Origin: Massilia sp. KIM
Lineage (GTDB): Bacteria; Pseudomonadota; Gammaproteobacteria; Burkholderiales; Burkholderiaceae_D
Direction of reading: 5' to 3'
DNA: 64,000 nucleotides
Assembly: GCF_002007115.1 (NCBI RefSeq)
Contig: NZ_MVAD01000001.1
Coordinates: forward strand, 1,302,001-1,366,000
Below the pieces are notes generated by a model. That model worked only from the letters and a program-made list of their open reading frames with translations, did not search any database and was not told where the DNA came from. Of the stretch, positions 18,209-27,843 are shown piece after piece. The first letter of the stretch is position 1, and each line of letters begins with the position of its first letter. A program made the translations under genes and the position numbers.

Positions 18209-19492
18209 TTACTGTTCTGGTCGGAAATACTTACGGATGCCGGCCCAGCATTGCTGGTAATGGCCCTGGCGCTGGGGCGACTGCTGCGCGTACTCGGTCG
18301 GCACTAGCACCGTGCGGGTCTCGAACATGAAGGCCATGGTGTCGGCCACCTTGTGCGGCTGGCTGGTGTCGGCGCCGCTGGCCTTGTCGAAGGTGGCGGC
18401 GTCCGGGCCGTGGCCGCTCATGCAGTTGTGCAGGCTGGCGCCGCCCGGGACGAAGCCCTCGGCCTTGGCGTCGTAGGCGCCGTGGATCAGGCCCATGAAC
18501 TCGCTCGCCACGTTGCGGTGGAACCAGGGCGGGCGGAAGGTGTCTTCGCCGACCAGCCAGCGCGGCGGGAAGATCACGAAGTCGAGGGTGTCCACGCCCG
18601 GGGTGTCGGAAGGCGCCTGCAGCACCAGGAAGATCGACGGATCCGGGTGGTCGTAGCTGATCGAGCCGATGGTGTTGAAGTGGCGCAGGTCGTACTTGTA
18701 CGGCGCATAGTTGCCGTGCCAGGCCACCACGTCGAGCGGCGAATGGTCGATGGCGGCGCGCCACAGGCGGCCGCAGAACTTGGCGACCAGCTCGAAATCG
18801 CCCTCGAGGTCCTCGTACCGGGCCACCGGAGTCAGGAAGTCGCGCGGGTTGGCGAGGCCGTTCGAGCCGATTGGCCCCAGGTCCGGCAGGCGCAGCAGGG
18901 CGCCGAAGTTCTCGCAGATGTAGCCGCGCGCCTGGCCGTCCGGCAGGCTGACGGCGAAGCGCACGCCGCGCGGGATCACGGCGATCTCGTGCGGTTCGAG
19001 TTCGACCAGGCCCAGCTCGGTGGCGATCGACAGGCGCCCCAGCTGGGGCACGATCAGCAGTTCGCCGTCGGCGCTGTAGAAATAACGGCCGTCCATGTCG
19101 CGGTTGGCGGCATAGAGGTGGATGGCGCAGCCGTGCATCGCCTCGGGCGAGCCGTTGCCGGCCATGGTCACCCAGCCCTCGATGAAGTCGGTCGGCGCGG
19201 TGGGGATCGGCAGCGGGCTCCAGCGCATCTGGTCGGGCGGGGCCGGGTTGTCGAAGCGGCTCACGATGCGGCCGGCGTCCATCGGCGCGAAGGCGCCGTG
19301 GACCGCGGCCGGCCGGATGCGGTACAGCCAGGAGCGGCGGTTGTGGCTGCGCGGCGCGGTGAAGGCCGTGCCCGAGATCTGCTCGGCATACAGGCCGTGG
19401 GCCACCCGCTGCGGCGAATTACGGTGCAGCGGCAGGGCGCCGGGCAGGGCTTCGGTGGCGAATTCGTTGCCGAAACCGGACTGGTAGCTCAT
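18209..19492 (-). CDS. hmgA: Homogentisate 1,2-dioxygenase
   Basis: This 427-residue protein opens the aromatic ring of homogentisate to maleylacetoacetate in tyrosine and phenylalanine breakdown. It opens [21 protein letters not shown], the signature of bacterial HmgA, and carries the iron-site region around [10 protein letters not shown] and [20 protein letters not shown]. The ATG at 19492 follows AGGAGAA. It is divergent from a LysR gene across a 176-bp AT-rich gap, and hppD lies just beyond the regulator. Fumarylacetoacetase and maleylacetoacetate isomerase genes are not in the window. Confidence 0.96.
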   Translation of the reverse strand: MSYQSGFGNEFATEALPGALPLHRNSPQRVAHGLYAEQISGTAFTAPRSHNRRSWLYRIRPAAVHGAFAPMDAGRIVSRFDNPAPPDQMRWSPLPIPTAPTDFIEGWVTMAGNGSPEAMHGCAIHLYAANRDMDGRYFYSADGELLIVPQLGRLSIATELGLVELEPHEIAVIPRGVRFAVSLPDGQARGYICENFGALLRLPDLGPIGSNGLANPRDFLTPVARYEDLEGDFELVAKFCGRLWRAAIDHSPLDVVAWHGNYAPYKYDLRHFNTIGSISYDHPDPSIFLVLQAPSDTPGVDTLDFVIFPPRWLVGEDTFRPPWFHRNVASEFMGLIHGAYDAKAEGFVPGGASLHNCMSGHGPDAATFDKASGADTSQPHKVADTMAFMFETRTVLVPTEYAQQSPQRQGHYQQCWAGIRKYFRPEQ

Positions 19493-19668
19493 GCTGGATT
19501 CTCCTGATCGTGAAGGCTTCGGCGCCAACTCTAGAAGAATTCGACATATTTTACGAGATGAATAGAAAAATGTAGACTATTTATCACCTGAATATTGCTA
19601 TTCGCCCGACTGCGTGCGGCAGACAATGCCTGCGCTGTGCCGGGCGGATCCGGCGCCCTCTACCAGCC
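19493..19668. promoter_or_regulatory. Divergent control region between hmgA and the LysR gene
   Basis: The 176-base gap is much more AT-rich than its surroundings, notably around 19537-19605. It holds the promoters of both divergent genes. LysR regulators normally bind such shared gaps at partial dyads with a T-N11-A core; several AT-rich candidates exist here, but I cannot choose one by eye. Confidence 0.5.
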
Positions 19669-20574
19669 ATGATCGAACCGCATACCATTGACCTGAACCT
19701 GTTGTCCGTGTTCCAGGAAGTCTACCGGGAGCGCCAGATCTCGTCCGCCGCCAAGCGCCTCGGGCTGTCACAGTCGGCGGTGAGCAACGCCCTGGCGCGG
19801 CTGCGGCGCAGCTTCGGCGACGAACTGTTCGTGCGTACCGCCGCGGGCATGCAGCCGACGCCGCTGGCCCTGCAGATGGCCGAGCCGATCGGTGTGGCAA
19901 TGGCCCAGGTGGCGCTGGCGCTCAACCAGCGCAGCCGCTTCGACCCGGCCACCAGCACCCGGCGCTTCACGCTGGCAATGACCGACGTCGGCGAGATCTA
20001 TTTCATGCCGATTCTGTCCGAGCGCTGCCGGCAACTGGCGCCCGGGGTGCAGCTCTCCTCGCTGCGCGCCGGCACGGTGAACCTGAAGGAGGAGATGGAG
20101 GGCGGCAGGGTGGACCTGGCGATAGGGCCTTTCGAGGACGTCTCGGAAGCGCTGTACCAGCGCCACCTGTTCCGCCAGCCCTACGTGACGATGTTCCGCA
20201 AGGGCCATCCGCTCGGGCGGGGCGAACTGACGCTGGAGCGCTTCGTGCGCGCCGAGCACCTGCTGGTCGATTCGAGCGAAAGCCCCTACGACCGCATCAA
20301 CGTCTTGCTGGCGCGCGCCGGGATCGGTCCGGCGGTGCGCTACCGGGTGCCGCATTTCACCGCGGTGCCCTATATCGTCGGAAGCAGCGAGCTGGTGGTG
20401 ACCGTGCCCCAGAAGCTGGCCGAGCGCGCCGCCGGGCCCTTCGGGCTGGAGTGGGCGACGCCGCCGCTCGAGCTGCCGCTGCTGCAGACCCATGTGTTCT
20501 GGCACCGGCGCTACAACCAGGACCCGGGCAACCAGTGGCTGCGCGGATTGCTGGCGGAAGTCTTCGCCGAATGA
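19669..20574 (+). CDS. LysR-family transcriptional regulator
   Basis: This 301-residue regulator has an N-terminal winged helix (LNLLSVFQEVYRERQISSAAKRLGLSQSAVSNALARLR, about 8-46). The periplasmic-binding-protein-like effector domain (90-300) includes TRRFTLAMTDVGEIYF, the pattern of LysR proteins that respond to aromatic acids. Placed between divergent hmgA and downstream hppD, it most likely controls homogentisate breakdown, sensing a pathway compound such as homogentisate; this is context inference. The stop is 122 bases before hppD. Confidence 0.9.
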   Translation: MIEPHTIDLNLLSVFQEVYRERQISSAAKRLGLSQSAVSNALARLRRSFGDELFVRTAAGMQPTPLALQMAEPIGVAMAQVALALNQRSRFDPATSTRRFTLAMTDVGEIYFMPILSERCRQLAPGVQLSSLRAGTVNLKEEMEGGRVDLAIGPFEDVSEALYQRHLFRQPYVTMFRKGHPLGRGELTLERFVRAEHLLVDSSESPYDRINVLLARAGIGPAVRYRVPHFTAVPYIVGSSELVVTVPQKLAERAAGPFGLEWATPPLELPLLQTHVFWHRRYNQDPGNQWLRGLLAEVFAE

Positions 20575-20696
20575 CTACAATAACGGCCGTGCGGGACGGA
20601 TCCCCGCGCAGCCCATGCGGAACCAGCACTACGCCGCCCGGCCAACCGCCAGCGCGGCGAACGATGACCTAACCCAAGTCAACAAAGGAAGAGAAT

Positions 20697-21791
<1,095 letters not shown>

Positions 21792-21832
21792 GCGACAGCG
21801 CTTGCGCCGGATTTGTTATCCTGAGCGTGACG

Positions 21833-21854
21833 GCGGCCCACCCGGGCCGCTTTT
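21833..21854 (+). terminator. Rho-independent terminator after hppD
   Basis: A perfect 7-bp stem (GCGGCCC, loop ACCC, GGGCCGC) runs straight into TTTT. It lies 41 bases after the hppD stop and 20 bases before the lrgA start, so it ends the tyrosine transcript. Confidence 0.75.
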
Positions 21855-21873
21855 GCATTCGGGAGATGTCGAT

Positions 21874-22236
21874 ATGTTGGCTGCGTTCGCGGTCTTGCTG
21901 GTGTGCCAGTGCCTGGGCGAAGGCCTCGTTTTCCTGCTCGGCTTGCCGATCCCCGGACCTGTCGCCGGGATGCTGCTCCTGATGGCGGCCCTGGTGATCC
22001 GGCCCCAGCTCCAGACCCTGGTCGAGCAGGCCGCCAACACCCTGTTGTCCCATTTGTCCCTGCTGTTCGTGCCGGCCGGCGTCGGCATCGTGGCGGCCGC
22101 GGCCAGCGGCAGCGGCCACTGGCTGGCGATCATCGTCTCGGTGCTGGCGAGCACCGTGCTGACCCTGGGCGTCACTGGCCTGATCCTGCGCGGCATGGGC
22201 GAGGACGGCGCGGCCGGGAAGGGCGGCGATGCTTGA
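21874..22236 (+). CDS. CidA/LrgA-family membrane protein
   Basis: This 120-residue protein of about four membrane helices has the family segment LPIPGPVAGMLLLMAALV. CidA/LrgA proteins were described as holin-like regulators of murein hydrolase export and cell lysis; related LrgAB and PlgG proteins transport small organic acids such as pyruvate or glycolate. The ATG at 21874 follows GGGAGA. The 3' end overlaps lrgB by 8 bp, a standard pair. Which function applies cannot be told from sequence. Confidence 0.88.
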   Translation: MLAAFAVLLVCQCLGEGLVFLLGLPIPGPVAGMLLLMAALVIRPQLQTLVEQAANTLLSHLSLLFVPAGVGIVAAAASGSGHWLAIIVSVLASTVLTLGVTGLILRGMGEDGAAGKGGDA

Positions 22237-22966
22237 TTTTTCCGAACTCGGCCACTTCTGGGTCTACCTCTCGGCCTCGCCGCTGCTGGGCCTGACCGTG
22301 ACCCTGTGCGCCTACCTGCTGGCGCAATGGATTTCCGCCCGCTGCAAGGGTGCGCCGCTGGCCAATCCGGTCGCCATCGCGATCGCGCTCATCGTGCTGG
22401 TGCTGTGGCTGTTCGGCATGTCCTACCAGCGTTACTTCGCCGGCGCCCAGTTCGTCCACTTCCTGCTCGGCCCGGCCACCGTGGCGCTGGCGGTGCCCCT
22501 GGTGCGCCAGCTTCCGCGCCTGCGCCGCCACTTGGCGCCGGTCGCGACGGCCCTGCTGGCCGGCTGCGTCACCGCGATCCTCAGCACCGTGTGCCTGGCG
22601 CTGCTGCTAGGGGCGACGCCCGAGCTCGCTGCCACCCTCGGCCCCAAGTCGGCCACCTCGCCGATCGCGATGGCGGTGTCGGAAAGACTGGGCGGCATTC
22701 CCGCCTTCACCGCGGTGGCGGTGATCGGCACCGGCATCTTCGGCGCCGTGGTCGCGCGGTACGTGTTCGCACCGCTTCGGATCCGCTCGCATGCGGCGCG
22801 TGGCTTCGCCCTCGGCCTGACCTCGCACGGGATCGGCACCGCGCGCGCTTTCCAGGTGAGCGCCGAGATGGGCGCCTTCGCTGGCCTGGCGATGGGCCTG
22901 AACGGCGCGCTGACGGCCTTGCTTGCGCCCTGGCTGGTGCCGCTGCTGCTGGGCTGGTTCGCCTGA
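22229..22966 (+). CDS. LrgB/CidB-family membrane protein
   Basis: This 245-residue partner of the CidA/LrgA gene has about seven hydrophobic helices and the conserved LrgB blocks ELAATLGPKSATSPIAMAVS and FALGLTSHGIGTARAF. Together the pair forms an inner membrane complex tied either to murein hydrolase control or to organic acid transport. Its ATG at 22229 lies inside the end of the first gene, indicating coupled translation. No LytS/LytR regulator is nearby. Confidence 0.9.
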   Translation: MLDFSELGHFWVYLSASPLLGLTVTLCAYLLAQWISARCKGAPLANPVAIAIALIVLVLWLFGMSYQRYFAGAQFVHFLLGPATVALAVPLVRQLPRLRRHLAPVATALLAGCVTAILSTVCLALLLGATPELAATLGPKSATSPIAMAVSERLGGIPAFTAVAVIGTGIFGAVVARYVFAPLRIRSHAARGFALGLTSHGIGTARAFQVSAEMGAFAGLAMGLNGALTALLAPWLVPLLLGWFA

Positions 22967-23070
22967 GGCGGGGCGTCCGAAAGGGACTTTTGTATAGGCG
23001 CGGCAATGCTGCGCCGCACAATCCATCAAGTGACTAGACTCGGCGACATTCAATTTGCCTGGAGTCTGGT

Positions 23071-24102
23071 GTGACCACTTACAAGAACATTTCCCTCGGC
23101 CTGCAAGGCGGGGGCACCTTCGGCGCTTTCGGCTGGGGCGTACTCGATCGCCTGTTGCAGGAAGAGTGGCTGAACATCGAAGCCCTGAGCGGGACCAGCG
23201 CGGGCGCGATCAACGCCGTGGTGCTGGCAGACGGCTATGCGCGCGGGGGCGGGCGCCAAGGAGCCCGCCGCGCGCTGGACCGCTTCTGGCGCACCCTGGG
23301 GCAGGCGGCCCTGCTCACGCCGCTGCAGCGCACGCCGCTCGACCACCTGGCCGGCGGCTATACCATCGAACACTCGCCCATGTACCAGATGCTGGAAATG
23401 GCGGGCGCGCTGGCGGGCCCGGTCATGGAGACGCCGCTCACCCTGAATCCCTTGCGCAACCTGCTCACCGCCCTGGTCGACTTCGAGCGCGTGAGGGACT
23501 GCGAGGAGCTGGAACTGTGCATCATGGCGACCAATGTGCGCACCGGCGCCGGCAAGCTGTTCCGGCGACACGAACTGGATCCGCAAAAGGTGCTCGCCTC
23601 GGCCTGCCTGCCGACCGTGTTCGCGGCGGTGGAGGTGGACGGGGAGACCTACTGGGACGGCAGCTTCGTGGCCAACCCGCCGCTGTCGCCGCTGATCGAA
23701 CATGCCGCCGCGCGCGACCTGGTGATCGTGCAGAACAACCCGATCGCACGCCAGGACCTGCCGCGCAATATGGCGGACATCAGCAACCGCGCCAACGAGA
23801 TCGCCTTCAACATCAGCTTCATCCGCGAAGTGAGCGCCTTGCAACACCTGAACGGGGTGCCGGACGAGTTGCGCGGCGCGTATGCCATGCATGATCCGGT
23901 ACGCCTGCACCTGATCAGCGGCAATCACAAGCTGTCGGAGTTCAAGATCTCGGCGAAGTTCAACCCGGAGATGGGTTTCCTGCAGCGCCTGCACGATCTC
24001 GGCGTCGAGACCGCCCAGGCCTGGCTGAGGGCGCACGCCCAGGACCTGGGCGTGCGCACGACCCTCGACCCGACGCCCGTCTACTTCGCCGACAAGGAGT
24101 AG
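23071..24102 (+). CDS. Patatin-like phospholipase
   Basis: This 343-residue lipase of the patatin fold uses a Ser-Asp dyad to hydrolyse acyl chains from lipids. The oxyanion glycines are LQGGGTFGAFGWGVLD, the nucleophile elbow is SGTSAGAINA (Ser near residue 46) and the dyad aspartate lies in YWDGSF. No signal peptide is seen, so it is probably cytoplasmic or injected. The GTG start at 23071 has CTGGAG upstream. It stands alone between the LrgAB pair and the hemerythrin gene. Confidence 0.9.
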   Translation: MTTYKNISLGLQGGGTFGAFGWGVLDRLLQEEWLNIEALSGTSAGAINAVVLADGYARGGGRQGARRALDRFWRTLGQAALLTPLQRTPLDHLAGGYTIEHSPMYQMLEMAGALAGPVMETPLTLNPLRNLLTALVDFERVRDCEELELCIMATNVRTGAGKLFRRHELDPQKVLASACLPTVFAAVEVDGETYWDGSFVANPPLSPLIEHAAARDLVIVQNNPIARQDLPRNMADISNRANEIAFNISFIREVSALQHLNGVPDELRGAYAMHDPVRLHLISGNHKLSEFKISAKFNPEMGFLQRLHDLGVETAQAWLRAHAQDLGVRTTLDPTPVYFADKE

Positions 24103-24123
24103 ACGGCGTCGCCGGTAGTCGGC

Positions 24124-24720
24124 TCAGACCGGATTCGACTTCCAGGTCTTCTTCGGTCCCAGCGCCTTGGCGGCGAACAGGGCGCTGGCCAGGCCCACCA
24201 CCATGGCGGCGGTGCTGCCCGAGAAGCCGACAAAGTGCTCCTTGGCCAGCTTGCCGGCCTTCGGCCCCACCAGCTGCATGCGGCGCTTGGTCATGTGCGC
24301 GCCCATCTCGGACAGCGCCTGGCGGCTGAAGATCGCTTCGGCCTGGGGCAGCAGCTTGGTTTCCTCGTCCGCCACGTGGTGGATGACGTCGCGCATCAGT
24401 TCCATCACCAGGTCGTCGTGGCGCGGATCGCTGCCGCTGGTACGGCGCAGTTCGGCAATGACGCGGCGCATCTCGTTGTGCTCGGGCTCGGCCTTGTGCA
24501 CGAAGGGTTCCTTGGCGTCGCGCGCACGCATGGCCGGGTAGAAGATTTCTTCTTCGAGGGTGGCGTGGATCTCGAGCGCATCGCAGATGGTGTCGGCCAG
24601 GGCTTTCTTGACCGTGGGACGCTTGTCGCGCGAATACTGGTGGAAGGTGACCATGGTGTGCGAATGGTCGAAACGGATCATGTCCGTGATGGTCGGGCTT
24701 AGCTGTTTAAGAGAAAACAT
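24124..24720 (-). CDS. Hemerythrin HHE-domain protein
   Basis: This 198-residue four-helix HHE protein should bind a di-iron centre. Ligand segments are FDHSHTMV, HATLEEEIFYPAM, KAEPEHNEMRRV and DVIHHVADEETKLLP. The C terminus adds a hydrophobic stretch (GSTAAMVVGLASALFAAKAL) that may be a membrane anchor, unusual for simple HHE proteins. The ATG at 24720 follows GAAGGAGA. It is divergent from manganese catalase across a 355-bp gap, suggesting shared use in oxygen, NO or peroxide stress. Confidence 0.9.
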   Translation of the reverse strand: MFSLKQLSPTITDMIRFDHSHTMVTFHQYSRDKRPTVKKALADTICDALEIHATLEEEIFYPAMRARDAKEPFVHKAEPEHNEMRRVIAELRRTSGSDPRHDDLVMELMRDVIHHVADEETKLLPQAEAIFSRQALSEMGAHMTKRRMQLVGPKAGKLAKEHFVGFSGSTAAMVVGLASALFAAKALGPKKTWKSNPV

Positions 24721-25075
24721 GGTCGTTCTCCTTCTTGGTGGTTTGGCCGGCATGGCGGGCGCGCGGACGCGTACCCGGCCGGCGGATCAGGCTTTCATGC
24801 TAGGTGCTTTCTCATGCAAGGCGCGCACGATTACCCCACGTCCAGTAAGGGATTTCCGTCGCGAACCAAACCCTGATTCGCCACTGAAAGTTTCTTAACG
24901 TGGCTTTACACCATGTCAAATATGTCCTACAGCGAGACAAGCGCGCACCTGATGACTCAGGCCGTCCATGCAAGGAAGATGGACGTGTTCGGCTGTCGCT
25001 TGCGGCGGCCACGGTGCCGGCTGCGTGCGCAGGACGCGCAGCGGCCGGCTTGATTCTTCAACGGAGGGACACGGT
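24721..25075. promoter_or_regulatory. 355-bp divergent noncoding region with two hairpins
   Basis: No gene is visible here. It must hold the promoters of the hemerythrin and manganese catalase genes. Two strong dyads lie on the catalase side: CGTCCAT (24963-24969) with ATGGACG (24979-24985), whose loop contains AAGGA, and a GC-rich stem near 25017-25050 just before the GGAGGG ribosome site. A long structured catalase leader is therefore likely. I recognise no riboswitch family. Confidence 0.55.
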
Positions 25076-26083
25076 ATGTTTGCACACAATAAACGCTTGC
25101 AGTACACGGTGCGCGTCAACGAGCCGAATCCGGCGCTGGCCAACCTGATGCTCGAGCAGTTCGGCGGCCCGCAGGGCGAGCTCGCCGCGGCGATGCGCTA
25201 CTTCACCCAGGCCGTCAGCGAAGACGATCCGGGCCGCAAGGACATGCTGCTCGACATCGCCACCGAGGAGCTCAGCCACCTCGAGGTGATCGGCCACATC
25301 GTCGCCATGCTCAACAAGGGCAACAAGGGCCGCCTGGCCGAAGCCGTCGACACCGAAGCCGAGATGTACAAGGCCATCACCGGCCCGGGCAACGACAGCC
25401 ACATCACCCAGGTCCTGTACGGCGCCGGCACGCCGCTGATCAATTCGGCAGGCGTGCCCTGGACCGCCGCCTACATCGACACCATCGGCGAGCCGACCGC
25501 CGACCTGCGTTCCAACATCGCCGCCGAGTCGCGCGCCAAGATCGTCTACGAGCGCCTGATCGCGCTCACCGACGATCCGGGCGTCAAGGATGCGCTGACC
25601 TTCCTGATGACGCGCGAAGTGGCGCACCAGAAGTCCTTCGAGAAGGCGCTGTACGCCATCGAGCCCAACTTCCCCCCGGGGAAAATGCCTGCCGACCCGC
25701 GCTTCGCCAGCGTGTACTACAACATGTCGCAAGGTCCGGGCGAGATGCGCGGACCGTGGAACCAGGGCGCGGACTGGGATTTCGTCAGCGACCGCGAGAA
25801 GCAGATGGCGGTGGACGGCGGTTCCGGCGAAGCCGAAGTGGCGCTGCCGGCCGACGACATCGACGTGCTCAAGCAGATGGCGCTGCGCACCCAGTCGAAC
25901 CCGGCTTCCTCGCCGCGTACCGGCGCAGAGCTCGGCATGAGCATGCAGAACGCTTCCGGTGGTACCATGGCTGGGTCATCGGGCAATGCGATGGGCGAAC
26001 CGACTGTCGCCACCAAGGGCGGCAAGCTGGATGACACCGGCCTGAGCAACCCGATGGGCAGCAAGAAGTCCCTCAAGAAGTAA
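25076..26083 (+). CDS. Manganese catalase
   Basis: This 335-residue enzyme splits hydrogen peroxide using a di-manganese site. The glutamate/histidine ligands lie in QGELAAAMRYFTQA, IATEELSHLEVIG, AESRAKIVYERLI and REVAHQKSFEKAL, the order found in Mn catalases. After residue 260 comes a Ser/Gly/Met-rich tail ending LDDTGLSNPMGSKKSLKK, typical of the longer bacterial forms. The ATG at 25076 follows GGAGGGA. Its neighbours are a hemerythrin and a ZIP transporter, which may supply the metal. Confidence 0.95.
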   Translation: MFAHNKRLQYTVRVNEPNPALANLMLEQFGGPQGELAAAMRYFTQAVSEDDPGRKDMLLDIATEELSHLEVIGHIVAMLNKGNKGRLAEAVDTEAEMYKAITGPGNDSHITQVLYGAGTPLINSAGVPWTAAYIDTIGEPTADLRSNIAAESRAKIVYERLIALTDDPGVKDALTFLMTREVAHQKSFEKALYAIEPNFPPGKMPADPRFASVYYNMSQGPGEMRGPWNQGADWDFVSDREKQMAVDGGSGEAEVALPADDIDVLKQMALRTQSNPASSPRTGAELGMSMQNASGGTMAGSSGNAMGEPTVATKGGKLDDTGLSNPMGSKKSLKK

Positions 26084-26143
26084 GCGGCGGCGCAAGGCGC
26101 GATCCGGATGCTTCCGGCCGCGCCCGCGCCGACAGGAGACGCC

Positions 26144-27052
26144 ATGAACTTCAGGACGGAGAAGGCCGACGGCGCCCGCTCCCTGCCGCGCTGGCTGACG
26201 GCGCGGCGGGTGGTCGGTTTCCTCATCTGCGCCGTGGGCTGCTTGATCCTGCTCGGCAGCCTCGTCGAGCAAATCATGAACGCCAACCCCAAGATGCACG
26301 CGGCCCTGCTGGGCGGTGGCACCGCGGCGGCGGCGACCGCGCTCGGGACCTGGCCGGTCTTGCTGGCGCAAAATTTCTCCAAACGCAGCTACGACTGTTT
26401 CCTCGGCTTTGGCGCGGGCGTGATGCTCGGCGCCACGGCTTTTTCGCTCGTCATTCCGGCGATTAACGCCGCCAAGGGCGCGGGCGCCGGCAACTGGGAA
26501 GCCAGCCTGATGGCGGGCGCCGGCATCATGGCCGGGGCCGGCGCGATCATGCTGCTGGGCCGCGCGGTCCAGCCCGAAGGCGTGCTCGGCCGTGACGTGG
26601 ACGGCGTCTCGCTGCGCCGCGCCTGGCTGTTCATCTGGGCGGTAGCCCTGCACAACCTGCCGGAAGGGCTGGCGATCGGCGTCGCCTATGCCGGCATCGA
26701 CATCGAAAAAGCGCACTCGCTCACCACCGGCATCTCGATCCAGGACGTGCCGGAAGGCCTCGTCGTCGCGCTGGCCCTGCGTACCGTCGGCTATGGACGC
26801 CTGACCGCGGTGGGCATGGGCGCGCTGTCCGGCGTGGTCGAACCGATCGCCGCCGCCTTCGGCGTGGCCCTGATCGGCATCTCGGCCGGAATGCTGCCTT
26901 TCGCGCTGGCGGCGGCGGGCGGGGCCATGCTGCTGGTGATCGTGCACGACGTGGTGCCCGAAAGCCACCGGAACGGCCACGCAACCCCGGCCAGCATCGC
27001 GCTGGTGGCGGGTTTCATCCTCATGACCATCCTCGATACCGCCTTGTCCTGA
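26144..27052 (+). CDS. ZIP-family divalent metal transporter
   Basis: This 302-residue inner membrane protein has about eight helices. The metal-binding helix reads LHNLPEGLAIGVAYAG, and the second helix has SIQDVPEGLVVALAL, as in ZIP importers for zinc, iron or manganese. The ATG at 26144 follows CAGGAGA, 60 bases after the manganese catalase stop, so the two may be one operon; a role in manganese supply is plausible but unproven. It is one of two ZIP genes in the window, and they are not close copies. Confidence 0.88.
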   Translation: MNFRTEKADGARSLPRWLTARRVVGFLICAVGCLILLGSLVEQIMNANPKMHAALLGGGTAAAATALGTWPVLLAQNFSKRSYDCFLGFGAGVMLGATAFSLVIPAINAAKGAGAGNWEASLMAGAGIMAGAGAIMLLGRAVQPEGVLGRDVDGVSLRRAWLFIWAVALHNLPEGLAIGVAYAGIDIEKAHSLTTGISIQDVPEGLVVALALRTVGYGRLTAVGMGALSGVVEPIAAAFGVALIGISAGMLPFALAAAGGAMLLVIVHDVVPESHRNGHATPASIALVAGFILMTILDTALS

Positions 27053-27080
27053 AGCATCCGGGGCAGGGCGAAGATTCTCC

Positions 27081-27109
27081 TTGACTTCGGAATATGATGG
27101 GCATAATAT
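27081..27109 (+). promoter_or_regulatory. Sigma-70-type promoter of the tetR gene
   Basis: TTGACT (27081-27086) and TAATAT (27104-27109) are separated by 17 bases, close to the housekeeping consensus. The -10 box lies inside the operator at 27105, so binding of the regulator should block it. Confidence 0.7.
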
Positions 27110-27124
27110 GATCATCATCATATT
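27105..27124. promoter_or_regulatory. TetR operator, copy 1
   Basis: The perfect dyad AATATGAT-CATC-ATCATATT overlaps the -10 box of the tetR promoter. A further half site, AATATGAT, sits at 27091-27098. The same dyad with one symmetrical change recurs before the SDR gene at 27764. Confidence 0.75.
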
Positions 27125-27138
27125 CAGGGAGGGCGATC

Positions 27139-27717
27139 ATGCCGACCCCAACGAAACGTGAACTGACCCACCAACGCATCGTCGATGCCGCCGCGCGCGC
27201 CCTGCGCCGCGAGGGTTTCGCCGGCGTCGGCGTGGCGGAAGTGATGAAGCAGGCGGGGCTGACCCACGGCGGCTTCTACGCCCACTTCCCCTCGCGCGAG
27301 GCGCTGCTGGCCGAAGCCGTGCAGCGCGCCGCCGAGCACAGGGTGGGCGGCCTGGCCGAGCGCACCCGCGAGCGCATCGCGGCCGGCATTTCTCCCTTGC
27401 AGGCCGTGATCGAGACCTATTTGTCCGAAGAACACATGGATGCCACGGAATACGGCTGCCTGGTGGGCGCCCTCGGTTCCGAAATGGCGCGCCAAGGCGA
27501 CTCCCTGCTGGCGGCATCGCGCGAGCAGGTCGAGCAGCTGGTGGCGCGGGTGGAACAGGTGCTGCCCGAAGGCGCGCCGCCGGGGCAGGCGGTGGCGATC
27601 GGCGGGGCGCTGGTGGGCATCCTGCAATTGGCGCGCGTGGCCGGGCGCAATGATGCCGGGCACGCCCTGCTGGCGCAGGGCCGCGAGGCATTGATCGCGC
27701 AGTACGTGAAACAGTAA
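27139..27717 (+). CDS. TetR-family repressor
   Basis: This 192-residue regulator has an N-terminal helix-turn-helix (RIVDAAARALRREGFAGVGVAEVMKQAGLTHGGFYAHFPS, about 12-52) and a ligand-binding helical domain with EYGCLVGALGSEMARQ. The GGFYAHF motif places it in the AcrR/TetR group that controls reductases and stress enzymes. GGGAGGG precedes ATG 27139. Operators before itself and before the SDR gene indicate autorepression and control of the SDR. The ligand is probably a compound handled by that reductase. Confidence 0.92.
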   Translation: MPTPTKRELTHQRIVDAAARALRREGFAGVGVAEVMKQAGLTHGGFYAHFPSREALLAEAVQRAAEHRVGGLAERTRERIAAGISPLQAVIETYLSEEHMDATEYGCLVGALGSEMARQGDSLLAASREQVEQLVARVEQVLPEGAPPGQAVAIGGALVGILQLARVAGRNDAGHALLAQGREALIAQYVKQ

Positions 27718-27731
27718 AGCTTTGAATCAGG

Positions 27732-27755
27732 GGCCGCATTGCGCGGCCTTTTCTT
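27732..27755 (+). terminator. Rho-independent terminator after tetR
   Basis: A GGCCGC stem, ATTGC loop and GCGGCC arm run into TTTTCTT, 14 bases after the tetR stop. It separates tetR from the SDR promoter, which therefore has its own operator. Confidence 0.75.
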
Positions 27756-27763
27756 GAGGCCGG

Positions 27764-27783
27764 AATATGACCATCGTCATATT
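27764..27783. promoter_or_regulatory. TetR operator, copy 2
   Basis: The perfect dyad AATATGAC-CATC-GTCATATT matches copy 1 at all but two symmetrical positions, including the CATC spacer. It covers the likely -10 region of the SDR promoter (TTGAGG at 27754, then CATATT). Confidence 0.75.
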
Positions 27784-27843
27784 TTCGGAGGCGCCAGCGG
27801 GGCACGGGCCATCCGGACGCCAACACTTTGAAAGGGAAAAGTC

